Assembly: GCF_037975245.1 (NCBI RefSeq) | Contig: NC_092562.1 | Coordinates: 23,181,554 to 23,245,553 of the forward strand | Length of the DNA stretch: 64,000 nucleotides | Direction of reading: 5' to 3' | Source of the DNA: Apostichopus japonicus | Lineage: Eukaryota > Echinodermata > Holothuroidea > Aspidochirotida > Stichopodidae | Notes under the pieces: model-generated | Told to the model about the DNA's origin: nothing | The model's database searches: none | What the model saw: the letters and a program-made list of their open reading frames with translations, nothing else | Made by a program: the position numbers and the translations under genes | Shown here: piece by piece, positions 25,430-40,500 of the stretch | How the letters are laid out: every line of letters starts with the position of its first letter | Position numbering within the stretch: the stretch's first letter is position 1

Positions 25430-28423
25430 TTGTTGCCGGAAAGTAATTCATATTAACTTTCAATCATACGTAAAAAACAGGAATGAATTGGAAAATTTCA
25501 AAATATGATTTATCATAATTATTGCTCGCCAGACTTTAATTCTTTTCTACCCTATGTGATGCATTTTAGTGTATGACACTTAAAAAGTAAGTAGCATTTA
25601 TCATTGATAGATGAGTAATTGGCAGTTTATAAGACTAATTCGACAGTTATATTGCAAAAAAAAAAAGATAATGCCAGACACCATATTTTCCACGTAGGTT
25701 GTTTCCGTAACTAGTTAACATCATTATAGTGCTGTTTTGGGGCTTTACTACCCATAGTTTGTCCACTGTCAGCTCTCAATCGAACGTAGGAAAAGATAAA
25801 GCTGTGACGTCACACAAATCTGGCATACAATATTGTTGTATTTTGTTGAGACGACATACCAGCTAATGATCCCTCAAAACCAGCCCTCCCCCATACAAAA
25901 CATATGATGTCAAATCTTGTTTTAATGCAATCAATGTATTGACAGTTGATATTTAATTCCATTGAACCACTATTCGGTAGTAATGAATTGTGTGGAGTAC
26001 CAATTGACAATCCCAGTATACGTCGACCATCAAGTCATATTATCTCACATAGATGTTTTTACTGTCTGTTTCATTAACCTACACAGGAGTGTCAGAATCA
26101 CAATAACTCTCATAATAATAACTCAGAATCACAATAACTCTCATAATAACTCTCTTTTATCATTCAAAGGTATCAGAACATTTAAATATTCTAAACTCTC
26201 AGTCATTTCTTATCATTTCTATGTATGTCTTAAGCCGAAACTAATATCTAATTTACCTCACAGTTTCATCATCGAAGGCTTTGGTATTGGATTGGCTCTT
26301 TCGTGTCATGTGATTCTCAGTATATGAAACAGTTTTATGTGTCTGACTAATTGAAAGGACTTATATAATTTTATCACGAAGCCTTTTACAAATAAAGCGT
26401 GGTATGGGTATTAATGAATAGTATTATTGACTACAGCATATAAAGCGTGGTAACTCTGTAACATCCCTATATTGTCAGTTTAAGATATTTTATCAAATAT
26501 TCCATACAATGTAAAGAAGGCAAATTAAATCTTGGAAATCCTCCCACATTTCGACCTCACATATAAGTCGTTAGTAGCACAAAATTGTGCTTACACCTAA
26601 CCTACAGACTAAAACAAAACCTAAGAACTCACCACTGGACGTTCAATGTTTTTTTGCTCTGCTGGATTAGGACTCCCACATCTCCGCCATTTATGAGAGT
26701 GTGCTTCATAGACCATATGGCCACACCCTCTCCAAGTTCATTGATCCGTGACCCAATCGATATCACAACCGTGCATATATTACTAATGTGTTATTACTAA
26801 TATTACTAATGTTTTAACATTGAATACTATAGTTCAATGGTTTGAAAATATTACCTAAATGTATTTTTACGTTCAAGTTTATATGTATATTTATATATGT
26901 GTACTGTCAACGTATCGTGCACCTTGTTCTGTTCGCCCCAATTTACTCACGTAAAAAAAAAATCAATTCAATTTATTTCTCACATGCACATAGCTCACTG
27001 AAAAAAAAGTTATTTTAGCAAATTTATTACATCTGATGGACGCTGGGAAAACAATGGTGTAGGTAATATACTTGCTAACGTCGATATTTATATCCATGCA
27101 GGGTATAGCTGATGATGTGTTCTCCAAATATTGAATAAAAAAAATTATGTACGATCGACGATTGTGAGAAGAACATTTAATAAATTGAACATATGAATCA
27201 CACTGCGCCATTCGACTGACACAGTTCTACAACTTCTTTCACATCAATAAACTAGATGTTGTAAGAATTGTTCTTTTAAAATAAAATCATGGTTTTCCAG
27301 GCTACTAATATGATTCAATAGATTGATTATTAGGGTACATCTACTACAGAAGAACCACAATTTCGTAAAATGTTCTTCTTTATAATTGTTCTTCTGTTTT
27401 CGTTTGTTTTAATTCAATAAACTGTTTTTCCTTTTAATTGTTCTTCTTCTTTTGTTGTTTTTTATTTAAATATCGCCTTTCCTTGCTCTCTAAGTATAGA
27501 CTGACTTTTTTCCTATATCACGCGTTGGTTATAGGCATTAAACAATGTGGTGTCTTTAGCTCTGTTTCTCTTGGAATACTCATCTGGGATAGCTGATTTT
27601 TAATTTAAAAGAGCAGGTTGTGTACGTAACGTAACTTAACTTGCACGCAAAAAAAAGTAGTCACAATGCATGTTCGGTACTGTTTCATCATTCTGAATTA
27701 AATTCTTAACATTAACAAGATACATTTTAAAACCCGTGAAAAATAAAAAACAGCAAACAATATAAATTCCAGACTACTACCTCTTATTTTACCCTGCAAG
27801 GGTCTGTCATTAACAGTTCTCTTCTACAAATTCCTTACTATCCTATGGTATACCATAAATCATTCGATACATATCGCCCAACAGTTACAATCATGCATGT
27901 CATTAAAGGGCATCAACACAAACGACACTAATGATTACGATGTGCTAGTATAACTAAAATAATCAGTTAAATATTAAGTATATAAGATACGGTTGTCTAA
28001 TATTTTTTAATGAAATACTGCTACAGAAATTAAAATTTGAATGTAGAAAACGAAACCATAGCAAATTTATTAAATGGAAGAACTTTCGAAATGGTAAGTA
28101 CAACCAAATAATTTAACGGTTCTTGATCTCATTGATGTTCTTATGGAGCTATGTGTGTAAAACAAATACAAACACCATATTCTTGTACACATTTGGGTTA
28201 ATAAAATTATATGATGAAGTTAATTATCAACGATTACATATTTGCATAACGTCAAACTTGTTTGATTTTACCTTTGATTCTTGATGCCCTTTACGACTAC
28301 TTTCATGTCAAAATTAACGTTACAATCATGAAGCTATACCAAATCAAAACCAAATGAATGTTCTGCTACCAGAATCATATAAATTCTCAAGGACAGGGCG
28401 ATAAAGGCACCTGATATCAGTCT
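25430..28423. other. 3' flank of gene A, no further coding exon seen
   Basis: The stretch between the gene A stop and the end of the unit is collinear with 9,290-12,145. It must hold the 3' UTR. No kinase motif and no good exon series is visible on the minus strand. One open stretch at about 26,630-26,800 (minus; contains INELGEGVAIWSMKHT and GGDVGVLIQQSKK) is shared with copy B, where a one-base change breaks it; its origin is unknown. Confidence 0.6.
28066..28071 (-). terminator. Candidate polyadenylation signal of gene A
   Basis: AATAAA on the minus strand, about 355 nt after the stop codon. It is the first such hexamer noticed and is altered in copy B. Chance occurrence in AT-rich DNA is possible. 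Confidence 0.3.
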
Positions 28424-28584
28424 CTAGTGTACGTAAATTGCTATGGATTCCTCCGGCACATTGGGAATCTCATAACCATCTTGCCAGTTATTCATTTCAG
28501 TGGATGATTCATGAGCTGTTGCATCAGATTCCATAGACAAATATTCTGTCTCCAAAGGTGCCTTCTGAATATCAGATTTGAAGA
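28424..28584 (-). CDS. Gene A exon 15: C-terminal tail and stop
   Basis: Acceptor GAGGACAG precedes 28,584; 161 nt end at TAG (28,426-28,424). Three tyrosines: Y821 in EYLSM (YxxM, the PI3K p85 SH2 consensus), Y844 in GYEIP (YxxP), and Y857, two residues from the C-terminus (IAIYVH-stop). The surroundings are acidic and Ser/Thr-rich. A weak donor-like GTAC overlaps codons 857-858, so extension into another exon cannot be fully excluded, but none was found. Confidence 0.75.
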
Positions 28585-31500
28585 CTGTCCTCGGTCACCC
28601 CTTTCAGGGGAAGATACTGTGCTTCATCCGGAATATCTATGGCACAATAGTTCATAATCTGTTACAAAAAAACTAATACATTGAAGATGTTTTCCTCTCA
28701 TTGTGGGATCCTCGGGCCTCACTAATGATTATTGCAAAACTCAATATATATATCTCTGAACAGTTGTCTCTTCAATATGTATTATAACAACTGATTGTCA
28801 AAGAGAACATAAGTTTCAATAATTTATTGCCGGAATACATACAGGGACAATGGTGATGAAAGTGTGTTTAACATGTCATTACCAAAGTGAATGTTATATT
28901 GTTTACTTTGGCGTCATCAATTTCTTATGACTAATACAGCGAAACATAATTAAATGCTTATATGAGTCAAATTAAATCTGAAAAGGAGTTCGTGTCATTC
29001 ATTTACTTTTGAAATATTTCTAAAAATTGACATTTAAAAAGTGATTTTGAACAGCTCTTAAAAGTGTCGTATATATTGCTTAAAATTCAGCCCTATTCAA
29101 AAGTTTTAATGCTAACACATGCAACTAGTTTTCAGCCTCAACTTTGCAACATTAAAAATGCCAAATATTCCTTTCAAGTATTGCAGTAGATCTTTTGGAA
29201 TAAATGCGATTCATATCTTACTTGGTTCAGCATGAACTTCATCTCTATCCTCGGTCCCGTTTGTATCTTCAATTTGTTGAGTATGTGCTCTGCTTGAATG
29301 TCTGGAAGAAAATAGAAACAAAATAAGAAGCAACATGAAACAAAGATATGTATGCTTTAATTCTCATTTTTTAATTTTGTTTGTTCTGCAGTCAGAATAC
29401 ATAGTCAGACATTTTCTTTATGACATGATAACATTTTTTTAATCGTATCATTCAATCTTCCTTGTTCTGCAAAGTTAATCTTGAACTCTGTCAAAATCTC
29501 TCCTGCTTAATCCAGTTTTTTGCATGTTGTCATATCTATGTAACCTATAAGACATACAAATCCAGATAAGAGGACCTGGAAGCAATACACAATAGCTGAT
29601 CTAACTATAATGAATGTGGAAAGTCTGATGCTAGTATGAAAGTAGTACAAACTTATCATTTTCAGAGATACGAGGCAATATTTCTTGAAAGGAATAACAT
29701 TTGCTAAACATTTCTTCCAGACAATCTCTTAGATGCAATGTAAAGTATACATGTCAAATATTAATCATTGTCTATAAAGTCATTAAAAGTTATCGTTGAA
29801 CACCATTGTCACAAAACAATGTCAACTAGTTTGGCCTTCTATTTAGTGACAATTGTGTAACACCGTTAAATATGTTGCATGAGTTTTGAAAAATTGCGTG
29901 TATCGATGATACACGTGATATATTTACACAAACGTAGCCTTTTGAAATTTTGGATGGTCCGAGGGGAATAATCCAACAATTAAATGGAGGAATAAATTTT
30001 CTTTCGGTATGAGACGTTGAAAGATTATTTTTTTCCCATCTTGACAGGTGCAGTTTCGGTTTTCTAAAGTAACTGTATTGCATTCTTATTGGTTTGAACG
30101 TTTGCTTCAAATGCAGCTTTAAAGTCACAACATCACATTTAGTGATAAAGGCTTACGAACATTACCTTCTGTATACGAGTAACACTACCGGCAAGGCAAT
30201 CAGCAAGGTCAGTGTTATGATGACAATCAGCACAACAATTACGATATTATAAGAGTGACCTGTAAAATAATTGTTAGAACGTCATATAGTTTAACAAAGA
30301 GACCAGGGACGAGGAACCACTTTAGTACATTTGACTCGACGACTCATAAAAACATGAACCAATGTGAATGATCACACACGTGTAAAGAAGGGACATATGC
30401 AAGTCAATGCAAAGTTGACAAGTGACTCAAAGCTTTTAATTTGACGGTATAGTATACTAGAATGTTACCATTCAACTTCCACGATGACAGTAAACAATGG
30501 TCGTTTAGAGACACATACCTAAACATTTACTCTCAAATTGTACTCCTCATTTTGTCAGTGCCAAATGTAAAACTGATTTCTTCTCGTTACAATGTTTCAC
30601 ATATACCCTCTATTAGTACTGTATCACAGATCGATCATAGTAGTAGTTTGAGTTGTGTAGATGTGAAGGTAACACAAATGTTATGATGGGTTATTGGGTA
30701 TTTGTACAAGGAAAGTGACCCTTCCATGGATTTTAAATGTTGATTAATCAACGAAAAATGGAAAGATTCACATTGTTGAACAGTGACATCACCTGACAGA
30801 GAGATTCTTGCATATTCAGTCAATTCACTCAAAGGACCATATCCAGCGTCCGTCACCAGTTTAACTTGAAAGTTGTAGATATTCTTGCCGGGGGTCTCAT
30901 AAGTATACACTTCCACATTTGGATCCATCACCGCTACAATGTCTAGTATCTCTTTGGTCTCAAAATCACTGACGTAGATAAGGAAACCTATTAGAGAAGC
31001 TTTGCAGCTCGAGGGAATTTCATCTGGTACCTGAAACAAATGATTTCGGAACCAAAAGGACATAATGTAGACACAGAATTGTCATTACGTTGCATTATGT
31101 ATGTATTGCCCAAACCTCGTTATGTGTCTACCTTCATCCATCCCGCTGGAGATCTTAACTGACAAACTGCTTTAGGGATAAATCTGTGTTAATCACAGTA
31201 GAATGACAAGATCTAGTGCACATTTTCTTGCACTGTGCGGGTTTTGACAGGAGATGCTTGCATTCCGTAGTCTTGTGCAAGTTTACTCATACGAAAGATA
31301 ATCTGTGCACCAGTGTGAACTTTTTTGCATTAGGGTTTTTACTACTGTAACATAGCCAGAAATTACAACAGATGAATTCTCAAAATATATGGGTTAAAAT
31401 GTTTCAAACACATGTCTAGATATGATCGCTTAGAGGCTGTTCTTTGAATTACACAAAGGTTGATGTAAAATATGAATGTTTATCCACGAACCTTCCAACT

Positions 31501-33582
31501 GATTAGGACAGTGGTACTTCCCGTGTCTGTTAATCTGGCTTGTACATCAAGTGGCTGCGTCTCTATGGGCAATACAATGAACACATCAAACCAAATAGAA
31601 AAAAAGGGTAGATCTTAAGAAAGACGCTGACATTGCTCGTACACTAGAACTGGATGAAAGATTCGAGACCCAAAAACCAGTTTTAAGATTTAGCGGATAC
31701 TTCTATTTAGTGAGGTAGACATATTTTGTTACAGTATTTAAAGCCGTTAAAGCACTGTTCCTTCCGAGAAACAAAGTTTGGGATTGGCTAGTGAAAGGCA
31801 ATGATTTCTCAACAAATTGAAAAAAATATCCACATAATTTATATTCTTGCGTTACTAGAGAATCATCCATGTCAGAAGCAGGAGACTGAAACAATAGTTG
31901 GTGACTATTCACTGAATTTTTCATACTATTAGGACAGTTAACCAAATAGTATCCTTTGCTTTGAAATATAGAGACGAATAATTTTATAGTATCAAGTGGT
32001 TTACTGTGGCTGCAAAAGGGCCTTTTAGATTTAGGTTATGCTGTGAGTATAAAATATATATGATGCCATAGTGTATACAACATTTTTGTGGATTTAAATC
32101 ACACAACGACCAGTAAGACGTGCAATAGTCTTTTTATAATATAAAACCACAACTTTTAAAGTTAATTGTTAATACATGCAATAGTATCCTCCGTACGGAA
32201 ATCATATTATTTTAGGTACCGCGCACAAGCCACTTCTTCCTATACAATACGTAATACAAGAGGGAAAAGAAGATGAACATTTTTATTTGTTCACATTACT
32301 GTTGTTTCGACGTTTATTCATTCACATGACATGGTAGAATAATAGGGTTTTAGATGAAATAGATGCATGTATGTAAGTGGTATGAATTGTTTACCCTAAT
32401 TTGCACCACATCTGCCAACAATTCATATCATGCTAGTTAAATGATAGATAAACGATGGAAGATGTTAATGTTAATCTTTTGCCATTATTAACACTTACTT
32501 GGACAATATGTTCTTGCAGATTCAAAAGGGCTTTTTGGTCCTTCTCCAAATGGCCCTTCTCTCACTGCAGCCACACAGAACTGATACAAGGTATCTGGTT
32601 GCAGATTACTGAAGGTAAATGAGAGTGTTGGCATTCCCTTAGCTTGGACGCTACCTGAGGAAATCCAGTCTTCTTCTTCGTTGGTCCGGTGGTAAGGTAC
32701 ATAACCTATCACTGGAGGGTCTCCTATATCACTACTGTCGTTCCACGCAGTCCAAGATATCGTGATTGTAGTGTTTGAAGCAGATATAAAGTAAGGGGAA
32801 CTAGCTATTAGTGGAAGGACTGTTTGAAAATTAAAGTGAAAAGGGAAATTATGTGATTTAACCTTGTTTGAAAGTTCTTCATTGTATTTTCTGCCAATGA
32901 ATGTATTTTTTGAAAATGCCATGTCTAAGTCATAGCTAAATATGTTCAAATTGCAAATTATATATAGAGCAAAGCAACTCTCTATGTTTTTTCATGAGCA
33001 ACACCTCTCGAGGTTTCCTTGATTTTTTTTAGCAAAAGATCATTAATATTCATTAAATTAGAAAATTCTGAAAAGATTTTTTGCATACATCCCTACTTTT
33101 TTTTCAAGTCATCCCAGACACTTCAAAATATCATGACAAAATGCTGGAGCATTAAACCTTCAATTTACTTACCTCCATCAGTGCAATCGTTCAAGGGCTC
33201 TTAGATTTCAAGCATCTTACACTTTGGTTTATATTAAACTTTTGTATTAATGTCACTTTGAAAAGCCGTCAAACTGGTTCAACCTTACAAATGGCAGCAT
33301 AATAGCGACCCATTGAGACGAATCATTGCTTTAATATCCATGACTTGTAATCCCTTCACTACAGAAATCAAGCCAATCAGGGCACTCCTAGAACGATGCT
33401 TCGATTCGTTCAGATTTTCATAGAGAGGTCATTAGGAGAGAACATTTTAATAAAAGTCAAGGGATTGTTAAATGTGAGGGATCCTCTATCTTTTCTATCT
33501 TTTCATTAAACGTTACATATGTCACTATTTTCAAAATATCTATATTATATATCTTATGTCTTTATTATTTAATAATCATATA

Positions 33583-33625
<43 letters not shown>

Positions 33626-33675
33626 AATAAATATATATATACATATATATTTATATATATATATTTATATATATA

Positions 33676-33745
<70 letters not shown>

Positions 33746-36700
33746 GTCTGTAAAATAACTAAATATATGTCTGCAAAACATGATGCGATTGAGAATGGAA
33801 GTATAGTTACAGCAGATCACATGACATTTGTAAAACATGAGATGGGATAAGCTACGGTTAAACGGAAGTGTTTACTAACTTCAGTTTTCAGGCCATAATA
33901 AATTTTAACCCAATCTGCTGGTCAATTTAGTACGGATGTACATAATCTTGTGACGAACACATGAAATATTATATTATATGAGAAGTGACATCTCGCGAAT
34001 CTATCTCTACATGCCCTTATGAAATTACACTATTTTCACATGTGATCACAGATAAATCAGATAAAACAGATAAACAGATAAAGCACATGCGCATGTATAT
34101 TCTTGGTACCAAATTCAAATATAAATATTTGCTTTAATGTGTGCTTAAACATTTTAAAATAATTCACAAAGTGAAGAAACGTGTATTTCTGCATGTGGTG
34201 GAACCGCGAAAATCTAACCTATTAATGATAGAATGATTATAATCAGCAGTTATTTTTACGACACTTAAGCGACCAAAACTGTGGGAGCAACCTGCAAGGG
34301 CTTATAAATCCTTTCTGAACACCTAGTAACTTGTGACAACAGATGTAAACTAGCAACATCTATGTCAATGTGTGACAAAACCACATATTTGCATGAAATA
34401 TTGCCTTTTGTCGGTTATCTTAGATATGAACAAAACTTAAGAACATTTTGATATTTTTCTTTTCAGCTAAAGGTGCCCCTTATCCACACTTTACTGCAAG
34501 GGAAGGATTCAGGGGTTCATTCGTTTAAAGCGCCTAACCAAACATGTGTTTCTACGCATACCTTGGATCACAAATGTTTATAGGTAAAACACAATGGTGA
34601 CTACTAGGCAAATGTGTATCAAAATCACACTTGCCCATGCAAAATACATGGATATCCAGTTGTAATCATAGGTTTCCACACAATAAATTGGAACTAGTGA
34701 CAGGTTTTACTCTTGTTAGGGTACACCTTGTCCACCTCCTGAAGTTATGAAGCCTGAAGTCTGTCGTGCGGTTACCTTTGCCCGGAAACGACTGTTATTT
34801 GAGTGTTATAATTATCAAGAATGTAATAGTGGTCAAAGTTACTCTATATTTTTTTCATGTTACCTAAGGTTATTTGTTATACTTCTTCCATTTGTACATT
34901 ATTCAAAGAGGAAATGTAATTCTGTATAACGTTATTATTGATTTGTGCAAATTCATGTGTTTGTTTCACCAATGTTTGTATATCAATGTTTTTGATATTT
35001 TCACTTTATAGTTTTCACCGTTGTCCTGTTGAACCACGTGTGCGAATAAACGGGCATCATTGAGCGTCGACTCGGTGACAAAATGAATTTATAAAGAAAG
35101 TTCATCCTTCTGATCATAGAAGCTTACGTTATGAACTTACCATAGAGGTCTGCTTCTTTCCGTCTATAGTGACGCCCATCATTCACCAAAGTATTATCTC
35201 TATAGGCTAAATAGCAACTAAAAACATCTTCACTCGTAACAGAGGAAACCTTGTATAATTGTACTATTGATTGAGATGACAGTTCTATGCGATTTCCCAC
35301 AAAACTTGCACTTCGATTTGCTCCAGTTACAGACAATCTAACAGTTACAGTTGCTAGGTCATCTGGAGATTCTACGGTACATTTAATTTCAGCTGTGGCT
35401 CCGGGATTTACTTTAGACACTTGAATGTCAGCAATTCCTACGTGGTAAAAAAAATAAAACAAGAAAAAAAAAACGTGCTATTTGTTCTAAGAAAATGAGG
35501 TTACCACAAGTTCTATAAATGTGGTAAAGATGAACATAAAGATAGATGATGCCATGCTTCATACTATAATAATGGTCAATTCGAATCAAAAGCAACTCCA
35601 AAACCACCATTTTGTTCATAACATGTTATTGTTAATACATTGTGACCTTATAAACCGAATAAAAATGAGGAATTGTTTTTTTCCATTATTCACTCTTCAA
35701 CCTATTATCATAATCAAGGATGGAAAGAGGAATATTGTAGAGGGAGGGATGCGATCACACCACAGCTAAGTTTTATCATCAATGCTATGGATGTTTCTTG
35801 ATCTATCATTTTTACATCCTCCTTCTCTAACACCCTACGACTCTATCATGCATTTGCAGAAGCAGCAGAATAACGTTGTCCTTATACACTCTGTATTCAC
35901 AGTAAGCCACTATAGTTAAAGTTTCAGTGCAGTTTGTTGGTTCAGGAGGAGATATGATTTCATTTCCAGTGTTTGGGCAATGTCCACCATATCACAATTT
36001 CTGGTATCAAATATTTATGATCCCAACATCCGATAATCATTTTGGGGGCAATTTTTTTTTCAATTTTATTTTATGCTTTAGGAATTTGTTACTAAGAGTG
36101 ACAGGTTGGTTTGATACTTGACAAATAAACTTGTGTTAAACACTACTGTATAATTAATTACAAATATTACTGTACCTGTTTGACATCTAGGGCTCCAGTT
36201 AACCCATGGCGTCTTGCATTCGCCATCACAAGTACCGTTGACATTATGACAGGCTCCATTGCAGTGACATTCCTGTTCACAGTTTATACCATAAAATCCT
36301 GTAGCACATTCTGGGTATGAGTATAAAACAGAGAGCAAATTATGTTTACAGTGAGTGTGCACATATCTGACAATCAAGGTTATTTCAGAAAACTGCATAC
36401 ATCTGTAACCACCCATAGTGTAACATAGGTCATTCACTTGAACTTTAGCTGTTGTAATCAATTTCCAGTTTTCTGTTACTCATTTTGTTTACATTTTAAC
36501 TGCCATGATTTTCTAATTTTAGTTGCTTTGGAGAACTGTGGAACCATGGAGATGATCACTGTTTATGTGTTCAATTCTGCAAATTTCAACATATTTAAAT
36601 TAAAGAGGAAATACAGGATGCAGAAAGATGAAAATGACAGGCAAATACATATAAAATATTACTTGAAAATTTGACATGCAAAATAACTATACAAATATAA

Positions 36701-37322
36701 TCATCCTCTCAGCCCACTCAAGTAAAAATGAAGCAAATATTATATAACATAAGTATACCAGTGATAACTGACATATAACAGAAGGGAACAATCAAACAGC
36801 AACATAATGTATATGGTAATATTGATCCAATACCTTGACAATTTACATTTGGATCTCGTAAGTTGAATCCTTGAGCACATCTGTCATTAAAACACCTTCC
36901 TGTATTTCTGTTACAAGATGCACCATTCCTGCAATGACACTTTGAAAGACACTGACTTCCATAGTAACCTTGTTTACATTGACGAGGAACTGAAAAACAG
37001 AGATAGACGTTTAACTGAGTGGGTATGCCTTATAGTTTGAAAAACTTCCTACTTTTTCCTAATTTTGTCTCATGTTTGGACATTGCATGATGTTTGTCGA
37101 GAATGCAGAATTGCATCAATAAACTTTCTCAACTTTCTCGTATGTGTTGAACTGGAAATGTGTAAACTCATGTAATATAAAACAGTTATGTGATGACTGG
37201 ATCCCATTAACAACTGATATTCCTCCAATAATATTACATCAATTAAAAACAAACTAATAAAAAAGACCAAATTATCGGATATTGTTCAATACATATATAT
37301 ATAAATATATAATAAATATATA

Positions 37323-37380
<58 letters not shown>

Positions 37381-37524
37381 TTCAGCACTACTTGGCAGTG
37401 GAAACGCTGACTTTCCTCTGCCAAGTCCCAGTTGGGCCGACAAGTCCAATGTATTTTTATGAGAGTACTCCTTATTTGTTAATTTTGACATTCCCCTAAA
37501 TTTATGACCACATAAATATATATA

Positions 37525-37585
<61 letters not shown>

Positions 37586-40500
37586 ACAAGTATATTAAAG
37601 TCCTGAAGATGACTCTTTTAATTGAATAACTCATCCTTTCCTATCTCTCCTAATGCTTATTAATGAGCAGTTTAAAGGTATTCAATATTTATAATAATGA
37701 ACATATTTATATATGGTAAAAACATTTATAAACATATCACTCTACAGTAACAATATATGTGTACAGAAAGTAAGAAATAATGTAAAACTTGAGGATATCA
37801 GAGAAGAACTTTTTCAATCTATAAAAACAAACATTACCGGTTACTTGAGAAATTATCATTTTCTTTTGTGATTTGCAAAGATTCCCCTTTTCTTTATATT
37901 GGTTGTTTGATAAGAGTTCAACTGTGAATGAAACCTACTTTGACAGTTTGTTCCAGAGTATCCTGGCTGACATATGTCATTATTGTAGCATTCCCCTGTC
38001 ATTCTATTGCAACCACCACTATTACAATGACAAGTCTGTAAACAGTTAGCACCAAATTTACGCCTAGGACAACCTGAAACATGTAAAAAGGTTACGATAC
38101 ATATAAATGAAATCAGCTGATAATCGCAGTAGAGCAATTAGGGAGATCATTTCTAGAATACGTACATATATAATGAAAAACTTGCATTGTAAATTTACAT
38201 TAACTTCATACAGTATTAATAATAGGACTGCGTAAAACACAGTTGATATCAATACCAAACCACTAGTTAAATCTAACAGGGCTTGAGTTATGTTGGAAAG
38301 TTAGTAAAGCAATTTGCCAAAGAGCAACTTTACAGGCCAGTAGCAAGCATCTGTTATAAACCATAGTTAACATCATGATTAATATATAAATATTTTTAAA
38401 TTTTATTTGTAAACTGCATTGTGAAGCTTACCTCACATATAAAAACCCATTCTATTTTAAGCAACATATAAACAACTCATTACTTTATGTACGTTCACAT
38501 TTATATATAAATTATATGGTATATAGTTTGTGATAACCTACATCAAGTTGTAACCTGAGTTACGTCTGCGCGCTGATCATTAGGTAACTTGATGCAAACG
38601 ATCGTGTAACCTTATTTCTTCCTAGCACGGCTGGGTGATCTGTTACCATGGGGACACCATTTTCGTTTATTCTGTCCGATGTAAGATTCCCAGCCGTGCT
38701 TTCATTGCTTGAGTTAAGGAACCTACTTGTTCTGCAGTCAAGGCCTTTGAATCCAGAGGCACACCTACAGCCAAATGGATCTGGTAAACAAAACATGTAA
38801 TCTCTGCAGGCGGAATCAACCTCTTGACCTTCAGCACATGGAAACTCACAGTTGTATCCAAATCTGCCCAATGGATCACAGGCTGGAAATGAAATATATA
38901 CATTAAATGATACACAGAAAACAGAATTTAGTTAGGGAACTTTTATGTACTCTTATTACCACTTCCATACTTCAAGCTTAACATAGCATGACAATACTCT
39001 GACATTGATTTTTTACTCTGTACTTTGACTTCAATGAAAATGTTAAGTTGTAATGCACAGTATACCTGGTGCTAAGTCTAATGATATATATCATCATGAC
39101 TAAATCATCATCTGTAATTGTAAGTTTCTAATTATTCCTGTACAAAAAGGGGACTTAATAGTTCTTTTTTTCTCGGTGCGGTGATTGGCCATCTTACGGA
39201 ATAATGTTGACTTGGGGAGTACCAACAGTGGTCAGTTGTTCATTACTTCATGTGCATGTGAGACTATGGGAATGAAGCAATCTAGCCAAACTCCAGAAAA
39301 AAAAACAGTTCAGAAAAACTCCGTCAGATCAAAGCCTGGACAGGTTCCATGCAGCTAAATGTAGGTCGCTGAGGTCCAAATGTGGCAATGTTCCCCTCCC
39401 CTGGATGGACAGTAGGTAAGGAATGCCAAAAAAGGACAATGACAGAAAAGAGGAGTTGAAGAAATTTGAACAATTTGTATGCAAGGTCTAAGGGCGCTAT
39501 TAGCATAACTAACTGCTTGGCTTTTCCAGAGAATGTGACTTATTACAAGATAAATTGGCACCCGGATGTTTCTACGGAAGAGAAAGAGCATCTATCTGGT
39601 AGGCCTAACATCCTGGTGCAAAATGTAACAAGTTTGGTGTGTTGTGGTTAACAAAGATCCGGCCCTGCCAATTGTAAGAATAGAGCATTGCAGGTGGCTT
39701 GAGACTGACAGCACTCATTTTGATCTTGACATGATATCTGCTACAACCTTTCTGATTCCTGGTATGATCTAGAAGTTCATATGATCTAGAAGTTCTGTAA
39801 GTTCTCCAACCCCATCGGGATTAATTTACGATGCTAGTTTGGTGCTGATGCAGAAAATCCTTGCACGTTTAAAATGTATTAACTTCTATTAGTTATGCTA
39901 AGAACCAAAAGTGAAACCTTCTTATTAAATTCAATAAATTTTTTGTTTGAGTAGTATTGTATCTTAATGCTCACATGACTCACAAGAAAAGTTATAAACA
40001 GATCAGGTAAGAAACGTTTTGTGTACTGGGAACAATTAGCTATTGTATCCCTACCTTTGACTAAACAGTTAACAAAGTGAACACAATCCATAAATCAAGT
40101 TTTTATGTTTATTTCTTTTGACTAAAACTATTCAAAGTTTTGTTAAAGGTTTGATAGTTTTACAATGCATTTTGTTGATGGGCTGTAGAATTCTCAAGAG
40201 ACACACATTTAAAGTATTCTTACCTGAGAGACAGTTTGAACCGTTAAATCCAACAGGGCAGATGCACTCTCCAGTTGTGTCATCACAGACACCTCCATTG
40301 TAACAATTGTCACAGATGCCGATGCAATCTGGAGGACCCCAGTGATCTGCAGGGCAAGCTAACGGGAGAGAACAATACACTAGAGCAACATGGATTACAA
40401 GCCTACGTAGGTAGGAAAACTAAGGAGGGCATTCAGTACAGGTACTAATAGAAGGAAATCACCACTTCAGTCGTATAAATACATAGTCAAGGGTGGGGGG

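Noticed and set aside
28424-28584. Canonical ITIM in the receptor tail
   Set aside because: None of the three tyrosines has the I/V/L/S-x-Y-x-x-I/V/L pattern; YxxM and YxxP describe two of them better.
37243-37491. Minus-strand frame rich in YIYIYI
   Set aside because: It is the translation of the (TA)n tract in intron 6 of gene A, not a gene.
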